NCBI GenBank assembly: GCA_029981855.1
Contig: JARRCS010000013.1
Coordinates: forward strand, 1 to 64,000
Length of the DNA stretch: 64,000 nucleotides
Source of the DNA: Halanaerobiales bacterium
GTDB lineage: Bacteria; Bacillota; Halanaerobiia; Halanaerobiales; DTU029
Direction: 5' to 3'
This document shows, piece after piece, positions 49,011 through 58,089 of this stretch. Both the position numbers and the translations under genes were made by a program. How positions within the stretch are numbered: the first letter of the stretch is position 1; each line of letters opens with the position of its first letter. A model generated the notes under the pieces. The model was not told the origin of the DNA, ran no database searches, and saw only the letters and a program-made list of their open reading frames with translations.

Positions 49011-50021
49011 TTAAGCAGATTGGGACTTCTGTTTCAGTTCTTCTAACTCTTGATAATGCCAGCATCTAACCTTATGGCCCTCTTCAACCTCTTCTATCTC
49101 CGGTTCCTCAGCAATACATTTATCATCTGCTAAAGGACATCTGGTATGATACCTGCATCCCTTGGGGAACTCCAGGGAACTGGGAACTACTCCCGGAATA
49201 GCCTGTAGTCTCTCGACCTCCTGGTCTAAACGGGGGATAGAGTTCATCAATCCCCAGGTATAGGGGTGTTTAGGATCGGCAAAGAGGGTCCTAACATCAG
49301 TATATTCTACCACCTTACCGGCGTACATAACGGCCACCCGGTCGGAAATCTCGGCAATTACGCCCAGATCATGAGTGATCATCATGATCGACATATTAAA
49401 TTTATCCTTTAGGTCATTCATCAGATCAAGGATCTGGGCCTGAATGGTTACATCAAGGGCTGTTGTCGGTTCATCAGCAATCAGGAGCTGGGGATTACAG
49501 GAAAGAGCCATGGCGATCATCACCCTCTGTCTCATACCACCGCTCAGCTGATGGGGATATTCATTGACCCTCTGCTCGGGTAATGGTATACCTACCTTTC
49601 TTAACATCTCAATCGACTGCTCCATAGCTTCCTTTTTGCTTACATTCTTATGGATCAAAATCGCCTCGGAGATCTGATCACCGACGGTAAAAACAGGATT
49701 GAGAGAGGTCATCGGCTCCTGAAAGATCATCGAGATATCATTGCCTCTGATAGCCCTCATCTCTTCCTGACTATATTCCAGCAGATTCTTTCCCTTAAAA
49801 TTAATTTCACCATCGACTATCTTTCCCGGTGGTTCGGGAATCAAACGCATAATGGAGAGAGAGGTTACACTCTTACCACAACCAGATTCACCGACAACCC
49901 CCAGGGTCTCACCGGGATATATCTCAAAATCTACGCCATCAACTGCCTTTGATACTCCCTCCTCGGTGTAGAAGTAAGTCTTTAAATTTTTTATTTCCAG
50001 TAATTTTTCTCTAGCCAACAA
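49011..50021 (-). CDS. oppD: Oligopeptide ABC transporter ATPase, OppD type
   Basis: This 336-residue protein has Walker [16 protein letters not shown]-loop [15 protein letters not shown], signature [18 protein letters not shown], Walker [15 protein letters not shown], and H-loop [13 protein letters not shown]. The C-terminal [19 protein letters not shown] region is typical of OppD. It starts at a TTG with AGGTG upstream. It is the partner of OppF in a four-gene membrane/ATPase block. Confidence 0.93.
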   Translation of the reverse strand: MLAREKLLEIKNLKTYFYTEEGVSKAVDGVDFEIYPGETLGVVGESGCGKSVTSLSIMRLIPEPPGKIVDGEINFKGKNLLEYSQEEMRAIRGNDISMIFQEPMTSLNPVFTVGDQISEAILIHKNVSKKEAMEQSIEMLRKVGIPLPEQRVNEYPHQLSGGMRQRVMIAMALSCNPQLLIADEPTTALDVTIQAQILDLMNDLKDKFNMSIMMITHDLGVIAEISDRVAVMYAGKVVEYTDVRTLFADPKHPYTWGLMNSIPRLDQEVERLQAIPGVVPSSLEFPKGCRYHTRCPLADDKCIAEEPEIEEVEEGHKVRCWHYQELEELKQKSQSA

Positions 50022-50039
50022 AATTCACCTGCCCTCTAC

Positions 50040-50918
50040 TTAATTTTGCAATTTGGGATCAAGAATATCCCTGAAAGCATCACCAATTAAGTTCCATGAT
50101 AAACAGAAGAGTAAAATTGCAACACCGGGTATAACAACTGTATACCAGTACTGGAGTGCATTACCATTTGAACCCAGGATCCAGTTCCGGGCAAAGGAGA
50201 TCATCTGCCCCCAGTCAGCATAACCTTCTGGAGCACCTACCCCCAGAAAACTAAGGGTAGCAAAAGTAATAACCATTGATCCCATCCTCATAGAAGCTTG
50301 AATAAGAACAGGAAAAATACAGTTAAATAATATATGGCGCATGATAATCCTGGCATCACTAGCCCCCAGGGCCATTGCCGCCCGAACAAATTCCTCGGTC
50401 TTAATCTCCAGAACCTGCGAGCGCATCAGACGGGCTGTTCCCATCCAGCCGAAGACAACCAGGGCAATCATAACATTAGTAATTCCCTTGCCCAGAATGG
50501 TTGTCAAAACCATGGCGGCAACCAGAAAAGGTATCGACATAAAGATATCGGTAATTCGCATAATGATCTCGTCAACCCAACCACCGTAATAGGCCGAAAT
50601 TGTACCGACAATAATCCCGATAAATGTACTAATTCCGACAACAATTAAGCCGACTCTGAAGGCGGTTCTGGTTCCCCAGACCACACCGTAGAAGATATCA
50701 TAAGAGCCTTCGGTAGTACCAAAAATATTTCGGGCATTCGGTGGTTGAGGTTCTATAACCCAGCCTGCTCTGGGTATCTCATAAGGGTCATCCGGATCTC
50801 TGGGTGGGGCAATCCAGGGGGCAAAAAGAGCAACGACAACAAAAAAGGCAATGATTATTAAGCCAAATAATGATATTTTATTCCTTAGTAATCTCATTAA
50901 TATCTCTTGCCATTCCAT
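50040..50918 (-). CDS. oppC: Peptide ABC transporter permease, OppC type
   Basis: This 292-residue permease has an N-terminal helix (ISLFGLIIIAFFVVVALFAPWIAPP) and the BPD transmembrane domain. The EAA loop is RAAMALGASDARIIMRHILFNCIFPV. The C-terminus RDILDPKLQN matches the family end DPRL. GGAGT lies upstream of ATG. Five bases separate it from oppB. Confidence 0.93.
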   Translation of the reverse strand: MEWQEILMRLLRNKISLFGLIIIAFFVVVALFAPWIAPPRDPDDPYEIPRAGWVIEPQPPNARNIFGTTEGSYDIFYGVVWGTRTAFRVGLIVVGISTFIGIIVGTISAYYGGWVDEIIMRITDIFMSIPFLVAAMVLTTILGKGITNVMIALVVFGWMGTARLMRSQVLEIKTEEFVRAAMALGASDARIIMRHILFNCIFPVLIQASMRMGSMVITFATLSFLGVGAPEGYADWGQMISFARNWILGSNGNALQYWYTVVIPGVAILLFCLSWNLIGDAFRDILDPKLQN

Positions 50919-50923
50919 CTACA

Positions 50924-51955
50924 TCACTCCAATCTAATCCTGGGGTCGATAATGGCATAGGAAACATCTACCGCCAGATTAATAAATACTAGAAGAAAGC
51001 TAAAGTAGATGGCAACACCCAGGATTCCTGCATAGTCTAATTGGGTAGCGGTATCATAAAAAAGCAAACCCAGTCCCTGGTAGCCGAATACCGCTTCAAC
51101 AGTCACAATACCACCGAGTAGTCCCAGTATCATTGGACCGGCGACGGTTACAATCGGAATTAAGGCATTGCGGCGGGCATGTTTATTGATAACAACATCC
51201 TCTTTAACACCCTTAGCCCTGGCGGTTCTGATATAATCCTTCCTCAGGGTCTCCAGCATACTGGAACGGGAAATCCTGAGAATAAAGGCCCACCAGACCA
51301 CGGCTAATGTAATGACCGGAGCAATTAAATGACGGATTGCATTCCAGACCAGGGCCAGATTACCATTTAAAAGACCATCAAGTACATTTAACCCGGTATA
51401 ACGAATAAATTCTTTAGATTGAACAAGTTCCATTGCCCAGTTATCTAAACGTCCCGGCGGGAACCAGCCGAACACACCGTAAAAGATCATCAAAACCAGC
51501 AAACCAAAAACAAAGGTCGGGAAAGACCAACCGATAATGGCTAAAACCCTGATACCGTGATCCATAGGATCATTATGATGAACTGCAGAATAAACTCCCA
51601 GCCAGATCCCTCCCATGACAACAGGTATTACAGCAAAAAGAGCTAGTTCAAGGGTAGCCGGAAACCTGTCTATGATAGCCTTTACTATCGGAGCTCCGGC
51701 GGCCTCAGACCACCCCAGATCACCATGTAATAAACCATTCAACCAGCGGCCGTATTGCTCATACCAGGGGTCATCCAGACCGTATTTTTTTACTAATAGA
51801 TCTAAATCTCCACCCTTTAACTGGGCGGGATCAGTAATATAAGTACTCAGTCTCTGATATGGACCAAGCATCATCAGCATACTAAAAATTAAAAGCGTAA
51901 CCCCAAATAATATGATGGGGAGAATCAGTAGTCTTCTAATAATATAACTCGTCAC
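50924..51955 (-). CDS. oppB: Peptide ABC transporter permease, OppB type
   Basis: This 343-residue permease has the family start (YIIRRLLILPIILFGVTLLIFSMLMMLGP), YGLDDPWYEQYGRWLNGLLHGDLGWS, and the EAA loop YIRTARAKGVKEDVVINKHARRNALIP. It ends VSYAIIDPRIRLE. Start is GTG with GGAGTGG upstream. In this cluster it no longer directly follows oppA: a lytic transglycosylase and an oppA relic lie between. Confidence 0.93.
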   Translation of the reverse strand: MTSYIIRRLLILPIILFGVTLLIFSMLMMLGPYQRLSTYITDPAQLKGGDLDLLVKKYGLDDPWYEQYGRWLNGLLHGDLGWSEAAGAPIVKAIIDRFPATLELALFAVIPVVMGGIWLGVYSAVHHNDPMDHGIRVLAIIGWSFPTFVFGLLVLMIFYGVFGWFPPGRLDNWAMELVQSKEFIRYTGLNVLDGLLNGNLALVWNAIRHLIAPVITLAVVWWAFILRISRSSMLETLRKDYIRTARAKGVKEDVVINKHARRNALIPIVTVAGPMILGLLGGIVTVEAVFGYQGLGLLFYDTATQLDYAGILGVAIYFSFLLVFINLAVDVSYAIIDPRIRLE

Positions 51956-52098
51956 CTGCTACCACTCCTTTCTCTACTACTAATAAATGTGGTAATATTT
52001 ACTTTAAGCATAGAATTAACCAGGGGGCCAGACCCCCCGGTACAATATGATCAATTTAATTTACTTGTCCACCTATAGGGATCGATATCAGGACTCAT

Positions 52099-52269
52099 TT
52101 ATCATAAAGCAGGTCTTCTTCCTTAACCGGGTCATGATACTTGGCGATAGTCCAGGGATTACCATCCCAGCCACCCTTGCTCAATAGTCCACTCTTTATC
52201 AAGGATAGATGACCAGGAGGCACCTTTAGCCAGAATATTGAGGAACGGCGGATAGGAATTGGCTAGATG
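52099..52269 (-). pseudogene. Relic copy of an internal oppA segment
   Basis: This 171-bp stretch is about 94 percent identical to 54200-54369 inside the oppA gene, in the same orientation, with ten substitutions and one single-base insertion. It has no start, and the indel breaks the frame. Weaker similarity may extend to about 52030. It shows that a second oppA once stood directly upstream of oppB. The rest of the 410-bp gap holds a GGGGG/CCCCC mini-hairpin near 52024. Confidence 0.9.
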
Positions 52270-52368
52270 AAATTGCCAAACCCTACCTAGCCACTTAACA
52301 CTCACCTCCTTATAACTTATGTTACTCTCCCATTATATAATAGCGGTATTATAATGTCAATAAATAAA

Positions 52369-52944
52369 CTATTTATCATCAATATCATAAAGATTTCTGT
52401 ATTTCTTGTAAACCTTAAGAATCTGGTTAACATAATTTCTGGTTTCAGGAAAGGGTAGATCAGCTATGGAGCTATGCCGTCCATCCCAGTCTTCCTCCAA
52501 CCATTTATTTACATTCCCCAGCCCGGCATTATAAGCTGCCAGCACAATGATTAATTCATCATTAAATTCTTCCTTCAAAATTGAAAGATACCAACTGCCA
52601 AACTGAATATTCGTTTCCGGATCATAAAGATCAGTTTCAGAAAAATCATCTATTCCCATCTGTTCGGCAATCCACCTGCCTGTATCCGGCATGATCTGCA
52701 TCAAACCCAGAGCACCTTTATGGGAACAGGCCTCAGGTTTGAATTTGCTCTCCACATAGATAATTGCAGCTACTAGATGGGGATCAACATTATATTCCCT
52801 TGAATTCTCCAAAATAATATCTGTAAATTTCAGGGGGTAAATTAATCTCCAGAACCAATTTGTCTGGACCAGGATTAAAGATATGATTACAAATACAAAT
52901 AAAACAAAACAAGCACTCTTAATTTGCTTTATTCTCCCGGTCAC
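52369..52944 (-). CDS. Lytic transglycosylase (SLT fold)
   Basis: This 191-residue protein has an N-terminal membrane anchor (SACFVLFVFVIISLILVQTNWFW). The SLT domain has AAIIYVESKFKPEACSHKGALGLMQIMPDTGRWIAE (catalytic Glu in YVESKF) and VLAAYNAGLGNVNKWL. It cleaves peptidoglycan glycan strands. Start is GTG with a GGGGGTAAAGAGG site. It is out of place between oppA and oppB, probably through the rearrangement that left the oppA relic. Confidence 0.92.
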   Translation of the reverse strand: MTGRIKQIKSACFVLFVFVIISLILVQTNWFWRLIYPLKFTDIILENSREYNVDPHLVAAIIYVESKFKPEACSHKGALGLMQIMPDTGRWIAEQMGIDDFSETDLYDPETNIQFGSWYLSILKEEFNDELIIVLAAYNAGLGNVNKWLEEDWDGRHSSIADLPFPETRNYVNQILKVYKKYRNLYDIDDK

Positions 52945-53073
52945 CTCTTTACCCCCTAAGAATATATGTTTGCTCCCCGGTTATTTCCTTTTCATAATTC
53001 GTTACTTACCTAATATTATATTTCTTAACATGTCATTGTATTACCAGGATTGGTACTATGTTCAGATGAAGGC

Positions 53074-53106
53074 AAGAAAAACACCGGGCGCATATCCACC
53101 CGGTGC
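53074..53106 (-). terminator. Terminator after oppA
   Basis: CACCGGG / CCCGGTG with a 10-nt loop is followed by TTTTTCTT in the minus direction, 25 bp past the oppA stop. It would keep binding-protein mRNA more abundant than the permease mRNA. Confidence 0.8.
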
Positions 53107-53130
53107 CTTATTTATATTCTATTCCCGGAA

Positions 53131-54951
53131 TTATTTGTCAAGGATATATGGGTCAATACCGGGACGCATGGCGTTTGGATACCAGCCTTTGATCCAGGAA
53201 CGTCTTGTGTTGACACCTATCGGCTGATCAACCCAGAGGTCGATAGCGTAATCGATGGACATCTGTTGGATCTTCTTATAAATCTTCTCACGCTCGGCCT
53301 GATCTACTGTCGTAATACCCTTCTCGATCAGGGCATCGAGACCGCTCTCCTGAGCCCACTTCTGATAAGCAGCCCCACGTCTACCTGCATAGTAACCGGC
53401 AGAGTGTAAGAAAGGCTGGGCAAAGTTATGGGGATCGGGAAAGTCAGCTAACCAGCCACCGAAGGAAGCAGGTAGCATACCCTTTATTGACTGATCCAGA
53501 TAGGTTGACCACTGTACACCGCGAACCTCAATATCGAACTTGGGATTAATCTGCTCGATATAGAACTTCAGCATATCGGCAGCAGTCTTACGTGAATCAT
53601 TACCGCTGTTATAGACAAGGGTCATCTTGAAACCCTTCTCCCAGAGTTCGCCATTAAAGGCCTGTTTGAACTCTTCTTCAGCTTTCTCTAGGTCTAACTC
53701 AAAGACCTCGGAGTTCTCATCATAACCGAGTAGCGGGCTAACGATCGGACCACGCAGCTGGAGGGCTTCACCCATTCTTACCTCATCGATATAAGCCTTG
53801 TAATTGAAACAATAGCTGAAAGCTCTCCTTACATGGATGTCAGCAAAGAAGTTAGATGGAATACCCTTACCATCCAGTTTGCCGCTACCTACATTATCAT
53901 TACCCTTGGTATTAATATCCCAGTTAAAGACCATGTTCATATTCTGCAGAACAGGGAATGGTTCACTGACGGTAATACCGGGCTGACCTTCAACCTGGTG
54001 TCTGTACTGTTTTGGTACATAAACCATGTCAGCATCACCGCGAAGGAGCATCAGCTTACGGGTACTCCACTCATCAACATTCTTGATAATGACAGTCTTG
54101 AAGTTAGCCGGCTCTCTCCAGTAATTATCATTACGGCGGAAGATTACATGGTCGCCGTTTACCCATTCAGTCAGGATAAAGGGACCGGTACCCATCATCT
54201 TATCATAGAGCGGGTCTTCTTCCTTAACCGGGTCATGATACTTGGCAATAGTCTCGGGATTACCATCCCAGCCACCCTGCTCAATGGTCCACTCTTTATC
54301 AAGGATAGATGACCAGGAAGCACCTTTAGCCAGAATATTCAGGAACGGCGGATAGGGATTGGCTAGATGGAAGATAACCTTATTGCCATCGATCTCGATC
54401 TTCTTATCCAGTTCGGCAAAGACCTTGGCAGACTGCTCGGGTGTTAATTCTTTAGGATCAACCTCTTCGCCCAGTACCTTTTCGACCAGGGCAGCTAAAC
54501 CAGGAATCTCCGGACCGAATAACGGTTCATATAACATCCAGATAGGTCCACCAGCTCTGTCCTGAATCATACCCCTTAAGAAACTGTACTTAACATCTTC
54601 AGGGGTCAGAGGATTACCGTTACTGAATTTTACCCCTTCGCGGATAGGGAAGATATAGGTCTTACCGTCTTCAGAGATTAAACCATTTTCTACCGAAGGA
54701 ACCTCGGTAGCTAGCAATGGTTCAAACTCGGTTACACTTGAGCCCTTATAACCGATCAGGGTTTCATAAACCTGATAAATTAACTCACCACTACCTGTAT
54801 CATAGGCAAAATGGGGATCCAATGTGCTCTGATCACCGATAGTTACATAAGTGAAGGTGTCAGGATCCTTAACTTCCTCGGCACTAACAACATTCGCCAC
54901 AGTAAATACCAGTAATAATGATAGAAGAAGAACAACTACTTTTCTACTCAT
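53131..54951 (-). CDS. oppA: Peptide ABC transporter substrate-binding protein
   Basis: This is a 606-residue SBP family 5 protein. The Sec signal (KVVVLLLSLLLVFTVANVVSA) ends at a plain AxA-type site with no lipobox cysteine, fitting a free periplasmic protein of a diderm cell. Family features: STLDPHFAYDTGSGELIYQVYETLIGYKG, REGVKFSNGNPLTPEDVKYSFLRGM, GTGPFILTEWVNGDHVIFRRNDNYW, and DIHVRRAFSYCFNYKAYIDEV. It presents peptides, or possibly other oligomers, to OppBC. Confidence 0.93.
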   Translation of the reverse strand: MSRKVVVLLLSLLLVFTVANVVSAEEVKDPDTFTYVTIGDQSTLDPHFAYDTGSGELIYQVYETLIGYKGSSVTEFEPLLATEVPSVENGLISEDGKTYIFPIREGVKFSNGNPLTPEDVKYSFLRGMIQDRAGGPIWMLYEPLFGPEIPGLAALVEKVLGEEVDPKELTPEQSAKVFAELDKKIEIDGNKVIFHLANPYPPFLNILAKGASWSSILDKEWTIEQGGWDGNPETIAKYHDPVKEEDPLYDKMMGTGPFILTEWVNGDHVIFRRNDNYWREPANFKTVIIKNVDEWSTRKLMLLRGDADMVYVPKQYRHQVEGQPGITVSEPFPVLQNMNMVFNWDINTKGNDNVGSGKLDGKGIPSNFFADIHVRRAFSYCFNYKAYIDEVRMGEALQLRGPIVSPLLGYDENSEVFELDLEKAEEEFKQAFNGELWEKGFKMTLVYNSGNDSRKTAADMLKFYIEQINPKFDIEVRGVQWSTYLDQSIKGMLPASFGGWLADFPDPHNFAQPFLHSAGYYAGRRGAAYQKWAQESGLDALIEKGITTVDQAEREKIYKKIQQMSIDYAIDLWVDQPIGVNTRRSWIKGWYPNAMRPGIDPYILDK

Positions 54952-55355
54952 ACTCGTTAATTACCTCCTCAAATACTTTTAATAATTCTTATTCAGGACA
55001 AAATCATCCAACACTACAAACCTACTACAACTGCTTTACTTATGCCCCTTTCATCTCACCTCCCTTTTATACATACATTAATATTCGCTAAATATATATT
55101 TCTATGTTAATAGATAAATTCCTGCTTTTTTATTGTTATATATATTATTTCACGCATATATATATTATTCTAAATATATTATTCTAAGAATTAAAGCTAC
55201 AGTTTAATAAAATTCCTAATTTTACAATACCTAGGAATTTATGTAATTGTGGATAAAAAACCTTAATCTTTTGATGTAAGGTATATGTTATCTTTTCTTT
55301 TAGTATAACATCAAACAAGAAAAAATCAAGCATTGAAGAAATAAATCAACTATAG
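54952..55355 (-). promoter_or_regulatory. AT-rich upstream region of oppA
   Basis: This 400-bp non-coding stretch lies between oppA and coaE. It contains a tandem direct repeat ATATATTATTCTAA (about 55158-55186) and other TA-rich stretches. No clean -35/-10 pair could be fixed. The opp promoter and perhaps the site of the neighbouring UTRA regulators should lie here. No open frame is convincing. Confidence 0.4.
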
Positions 55356-56339
55356 TTAAAGTTGTCTGACAATTCTTTTCTTATCTTCTATTATTCCGTG
55401 TAAGATAATATCCGCCGTTGCTAAATTTGTAGCCAGCGGGACATTATGGACATCACATACCCTGAGAAGTGCTGTAATATCCGGTTCATGAGGCTGGGCT
55501 GTTAGGGGGTCCCTGAGAAAGATAACCCCATCGATTCTTTCCTTAGCCACCTCGGCCCCGATCATCTGGTCCCCCCCCAGAGGGCCCGATTCCATCCTCT
55601 TAACGGTTAACCCAACCTCATCTATCAATAATTTACCGGTTGTCCCGGTAGCGATCAGCTCACATTTCTGCAGCAATTCCTTATTTTTTTTAGCAAACTC
55701 CACCATATCTGGTTTTTTTTCATCATGAGCAATTAAAGCAATCCTCTTTTTTGGCATCTTTAAACCCTCCCATAACTGTAAAATAGTTTCTTTTAATTTT
55801 TTTCTATTCGCGGTATTATCGATAACAACATCGGCCAGGTCCCGTTTTTTTTCTAGCGGCATCTGGGATTCTATCCTGGAGATGGCTTCTTCTTCTGTAA
55901 GACGGTCCCGCTCCTGCAGGCGTTTAAGCTGGATAGCCCTGTCGGTATAAACAACCCAGACCTGATCAACCAGCCTGTCCAGTCCGGTTTCAAAAAGAAG
56001 GGGAGCATCGAGAACGATAATCTCCTCCCTCTCCTTTAATCTCTCAATTTTCTCCCTAATTTCAGCAATTATCCAAGGATGAGTGATCTCCTCCAGTCTT
56101 TCCCTTTCAGCCGGATTATTAAAGACAATCCTTGCCAGCCGGGAACGGTCTATCTCTCCCTCTCCGGTCAGTACCCCTCTACCGAAGTGATTTACGACCC
56201 CTTCCCAGCCGGGCTCTTCCTTCCGTAAGACCCGGTGGGCAATCTCGTCAGCATCGATTATCACTGCCCCCAGATCTTTTAGGATATTACTGACAGTGGT
56301 CTTACCGGAGGCTATCCCCCCGGTTAAGCCAATTATCAT
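55356..56339 (-). CDS. coaE: Dephospho-CoA kinase fused to methylglyoxal synthase
   Basis: This 327-residue two-domain protein joins two enzymes. Residues 1-194 are CoaE: P-loop [29 protein letters not shown] and [14 protein letters not shown]; it catalyses the last CoA step. Residues 195-327 are methylglyoxal synthase: [34 protein letters not shown] (catalytic Asp) and [11 protein letters not shown] (catalytic His and Asp). There is no stop between them. An internal ATG (55757) has GGGAGGG eight bases upstream, so a separate MGS may also be made. Confidence 0.94.
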   Translation of the reverse strand: MIIGLTGGIASGKTTVSNILKDLGAVIIDADEIAHRVLRKEEPGWEGVVNHFGRGVLTGEGEIDRSRLARIVFNNPAERERLEEITHPWIIAEIREKIERLKEREEIIVLDAPLLFETGLDRLVDQVWVVYTDRAIQLKRLQERDRLTEEEAISRIESQMPLEKKRDLADVVIDNTANRKKLKETILQLWEGLKMPKKRIALIAHDEKKPDMVEFAKKNKELLQKCELIATGTTGKLLIDEVGLTVKRMESGPLGGDQMIGAEVAKERIDGVIFLRDPLTAQPHEPDITALLRVCDVHNVPLATNLATADIILHGIIEDKKRIVRQL

Positions 56340-56469
56340 CTCTACTCCCCCTCAAATCAAAATAATGCTTCACTATCGGTCGGCAATAACTGCAAATAGA
56401 TGTTGGAGAGATGTCTCTACTGAATCGGAAATATCAATTTGCAGTTTCAAAAAGGAAATTCCTAGGGTA

Positions 56470-57111
56470 TTAAAATAATTGAATTACCCCGAGGGTAATT
56501 ATGATTAATCCCGGTAAAATCTCAAAGCGGTTAGGTAAGATATCCCCCACCTTCCGGCCGATAAAGAAACCGCTGCAGACAAAAAACAGATTAACAGCAC
56601 CGATAAGTAACGGAATAAAGACATTTACAAAACCCGATAAACCTGCGCCCAGACCGGCTCCCATGGCATCTAAAGCCAGAGCCAATCCCAGGATAAAGGC
56701 CTCAGAATTATTAATCGTCCCCGAGCTGTCGAGATCGGCCTTTACCGGCTCTTTAAGTACATTAATAATAATTCCCAGGGGTTTAATCCTTAAGGAAAAT
56801 AATAGTTTCTCACCACTCAGTTCATTTCTTTCATTAAAATTTAGATAGGCTGTATATACCAGCCAGCCGCCGATGGCCATTAAAATAATGCTTCCAATTA
56901 TTTCTGCTGGCCCTTTACTGATTAATTCTGCTATCCAGGCGCCAATGGTGCTGGTTAAATAGATTGCAATGGTAGATATGCCGCTGATAATCAATAAAGG
57001 TACCGGACCAACTTTAATCCCGCGCAGTCCGTAAGTAACTCCCACACTGAAACCATCAACACTGATGGCAACTGCTAAGGCCAGGACCGGCCAGTAATTC
57101 AGGACTTCCAT
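56470..57111 (-). CDS. ytaF: YtaF-like membrane protein (MntP-related)
   Basis: This 213-residue protein has six predicted membrane helices. The pattern LALAVAISVDGFSVGVTYGLRGIKVGPVPLLIISGIS at the start and ILGLALALDAMGAGLGAGLSGF in the second half shows two related halves, each with an Asp-containing helix as in MntP-type exporters. Bacillus YtaF is linked to sporulation. The central cytosolic loop (ADLDSSGTINNSEA) is EF-hand-like. It lies downstream of mutM in the same direction. Confidence 0.88.
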   Translation of the reverse strand: MEVLNYWPVLALAVAISVDGFSVGVTYGLRGIKVGPVPLLIISGISTIAIYLTSTIGAWIAELISKGPAEIIGSIILMAIGGWLVYTAYLNFNERNELSGEKLLFSLRIKPLGIIINVLKEPVKADLDSSGTINNSEAFILGLALALDAMGAGLGAGLSGFVNVFIPLLIGAVNLFFVCSGFFIGRKVGDILPNRFEILPGLIIITLGVIQLF

Positions 57112-57255
57112 TATACCTTACCTCCCCGTAAGAATAAACAATAACATATTTTCCTGTGTATTTAGAAGCACCTTAATATTATATGAGGAGGAGGATAAGA
57201 TAGTTCCTGAAATTTTCTTCTTTTACCTGAACCCTTAACCAGCAATTAATTCCTG

Positions 57256-58080
57256 TTAGTCCTGACAGCCGGGACAGTAATGACTGCTACGCCCGCCTAT
57301 TTTCTCCCTGATAATTTCATGGCCGCACCGGGGACAGTTTTCACCGGTCTGCCGGTAGACCAGGAGTTTTTTCTGAAACTCGCCCTGTTTTCCACGGGCA
57401 TCGAGGTAATCACTGAAGGTGGTTCCACCATATTCGATGCCCAGCTCAAGCACCCGGCGGATCGCCCGATAGAGCCTTTCTAGCTCCTCATCGCTCAGGG
57501 TATCGGCCCTCCGCTTTGGAGATATACCGGCCCTGAAGAGGGCCTCATCTGTATAAATATTACCCAACCCGGCAATGAACTTTTGATTTAATAAAAGGGA
57601 TTTAATCATCATCTTTCGCCCTTTAATACGGTTTTTAAGTTCCGTCAGAGTAAATTTATCAGAGAGCGGTTCGGGACCCAGTTCGGCCAGCCCGCCGGCC
57701 TCCTGCCAGCTACCAGTATCAACCAGGTAAAACCTCCCGAACTTACGGACATTATGAAACCTCAGGTCCATTCCATTATCCAGTTCAAAGATTATATGGG
57801 TATGTTTATCAACATCTACCTCTCTGGGTTTAACCAGCAGTTTTCCGGTCATTCTGAGGTGAACCACCAGGGTCTTTCCCCCTTCCAGATTAATCAGAAT
57901 ATACTTGCCCCGGCGGTTTAGGGCAATTACCTCCCGGCCGTTAAGCTGTCTTTTGAACTCATCTTCTGCAGGAAAGGCGATCAACTTCGGTTCCCTTACC
58001 CAGACCTGATTTATTTTATGGCCGGCAATTAAATCCCTTAAACCTCTTACGATCGTCTCCACTTCCGGTAACTCGGGCAT
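57256..58080 (-). CDS. mutM: Formamidopyrimidine-DNA glycosylase
   Basis: This 274-residue enzyme excises oxidised purines. The catalytic N-terminal Pro-Glu is in PELPEVETIVRGL, the H2TH part includes KSLLLNQKFIAGLGNIYTDEALFRAGISPKR, and the C-terminal zinc finger has four Cys (ENCPRCGHEI, HYCPGCQ). It starts nine bases after polA ends, the usual polA-mutM-coaE order of Firmicutes. Confidence 0.96.
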   Translation of the reverse strand: MPELPEVETIVRGLRDLIAGHKINQVWVREPKLIAFPAEDEFKRQLNGREVIALNRRGKYILINLEGGKTLVVHLRMTGKLLVKPREVDVDKHTHIIFELDNGMDLRFHNVRKFGRFYLVDTGSWQEAGGLAELGPEPLSDKFTLTELKNRIKGRKMMIKSLLLNQKFIAGLGNIYTDEALFRAGISPKRRADTLSDEELERLYRAIRRVLELGIEYGGTTFSDYLDARGKQGEFQKKLLVYRQTGENCPRCGHEIIREKIGGRSSHYCPGCQD

Positions 58081-58089
58081 TAGTCTATT

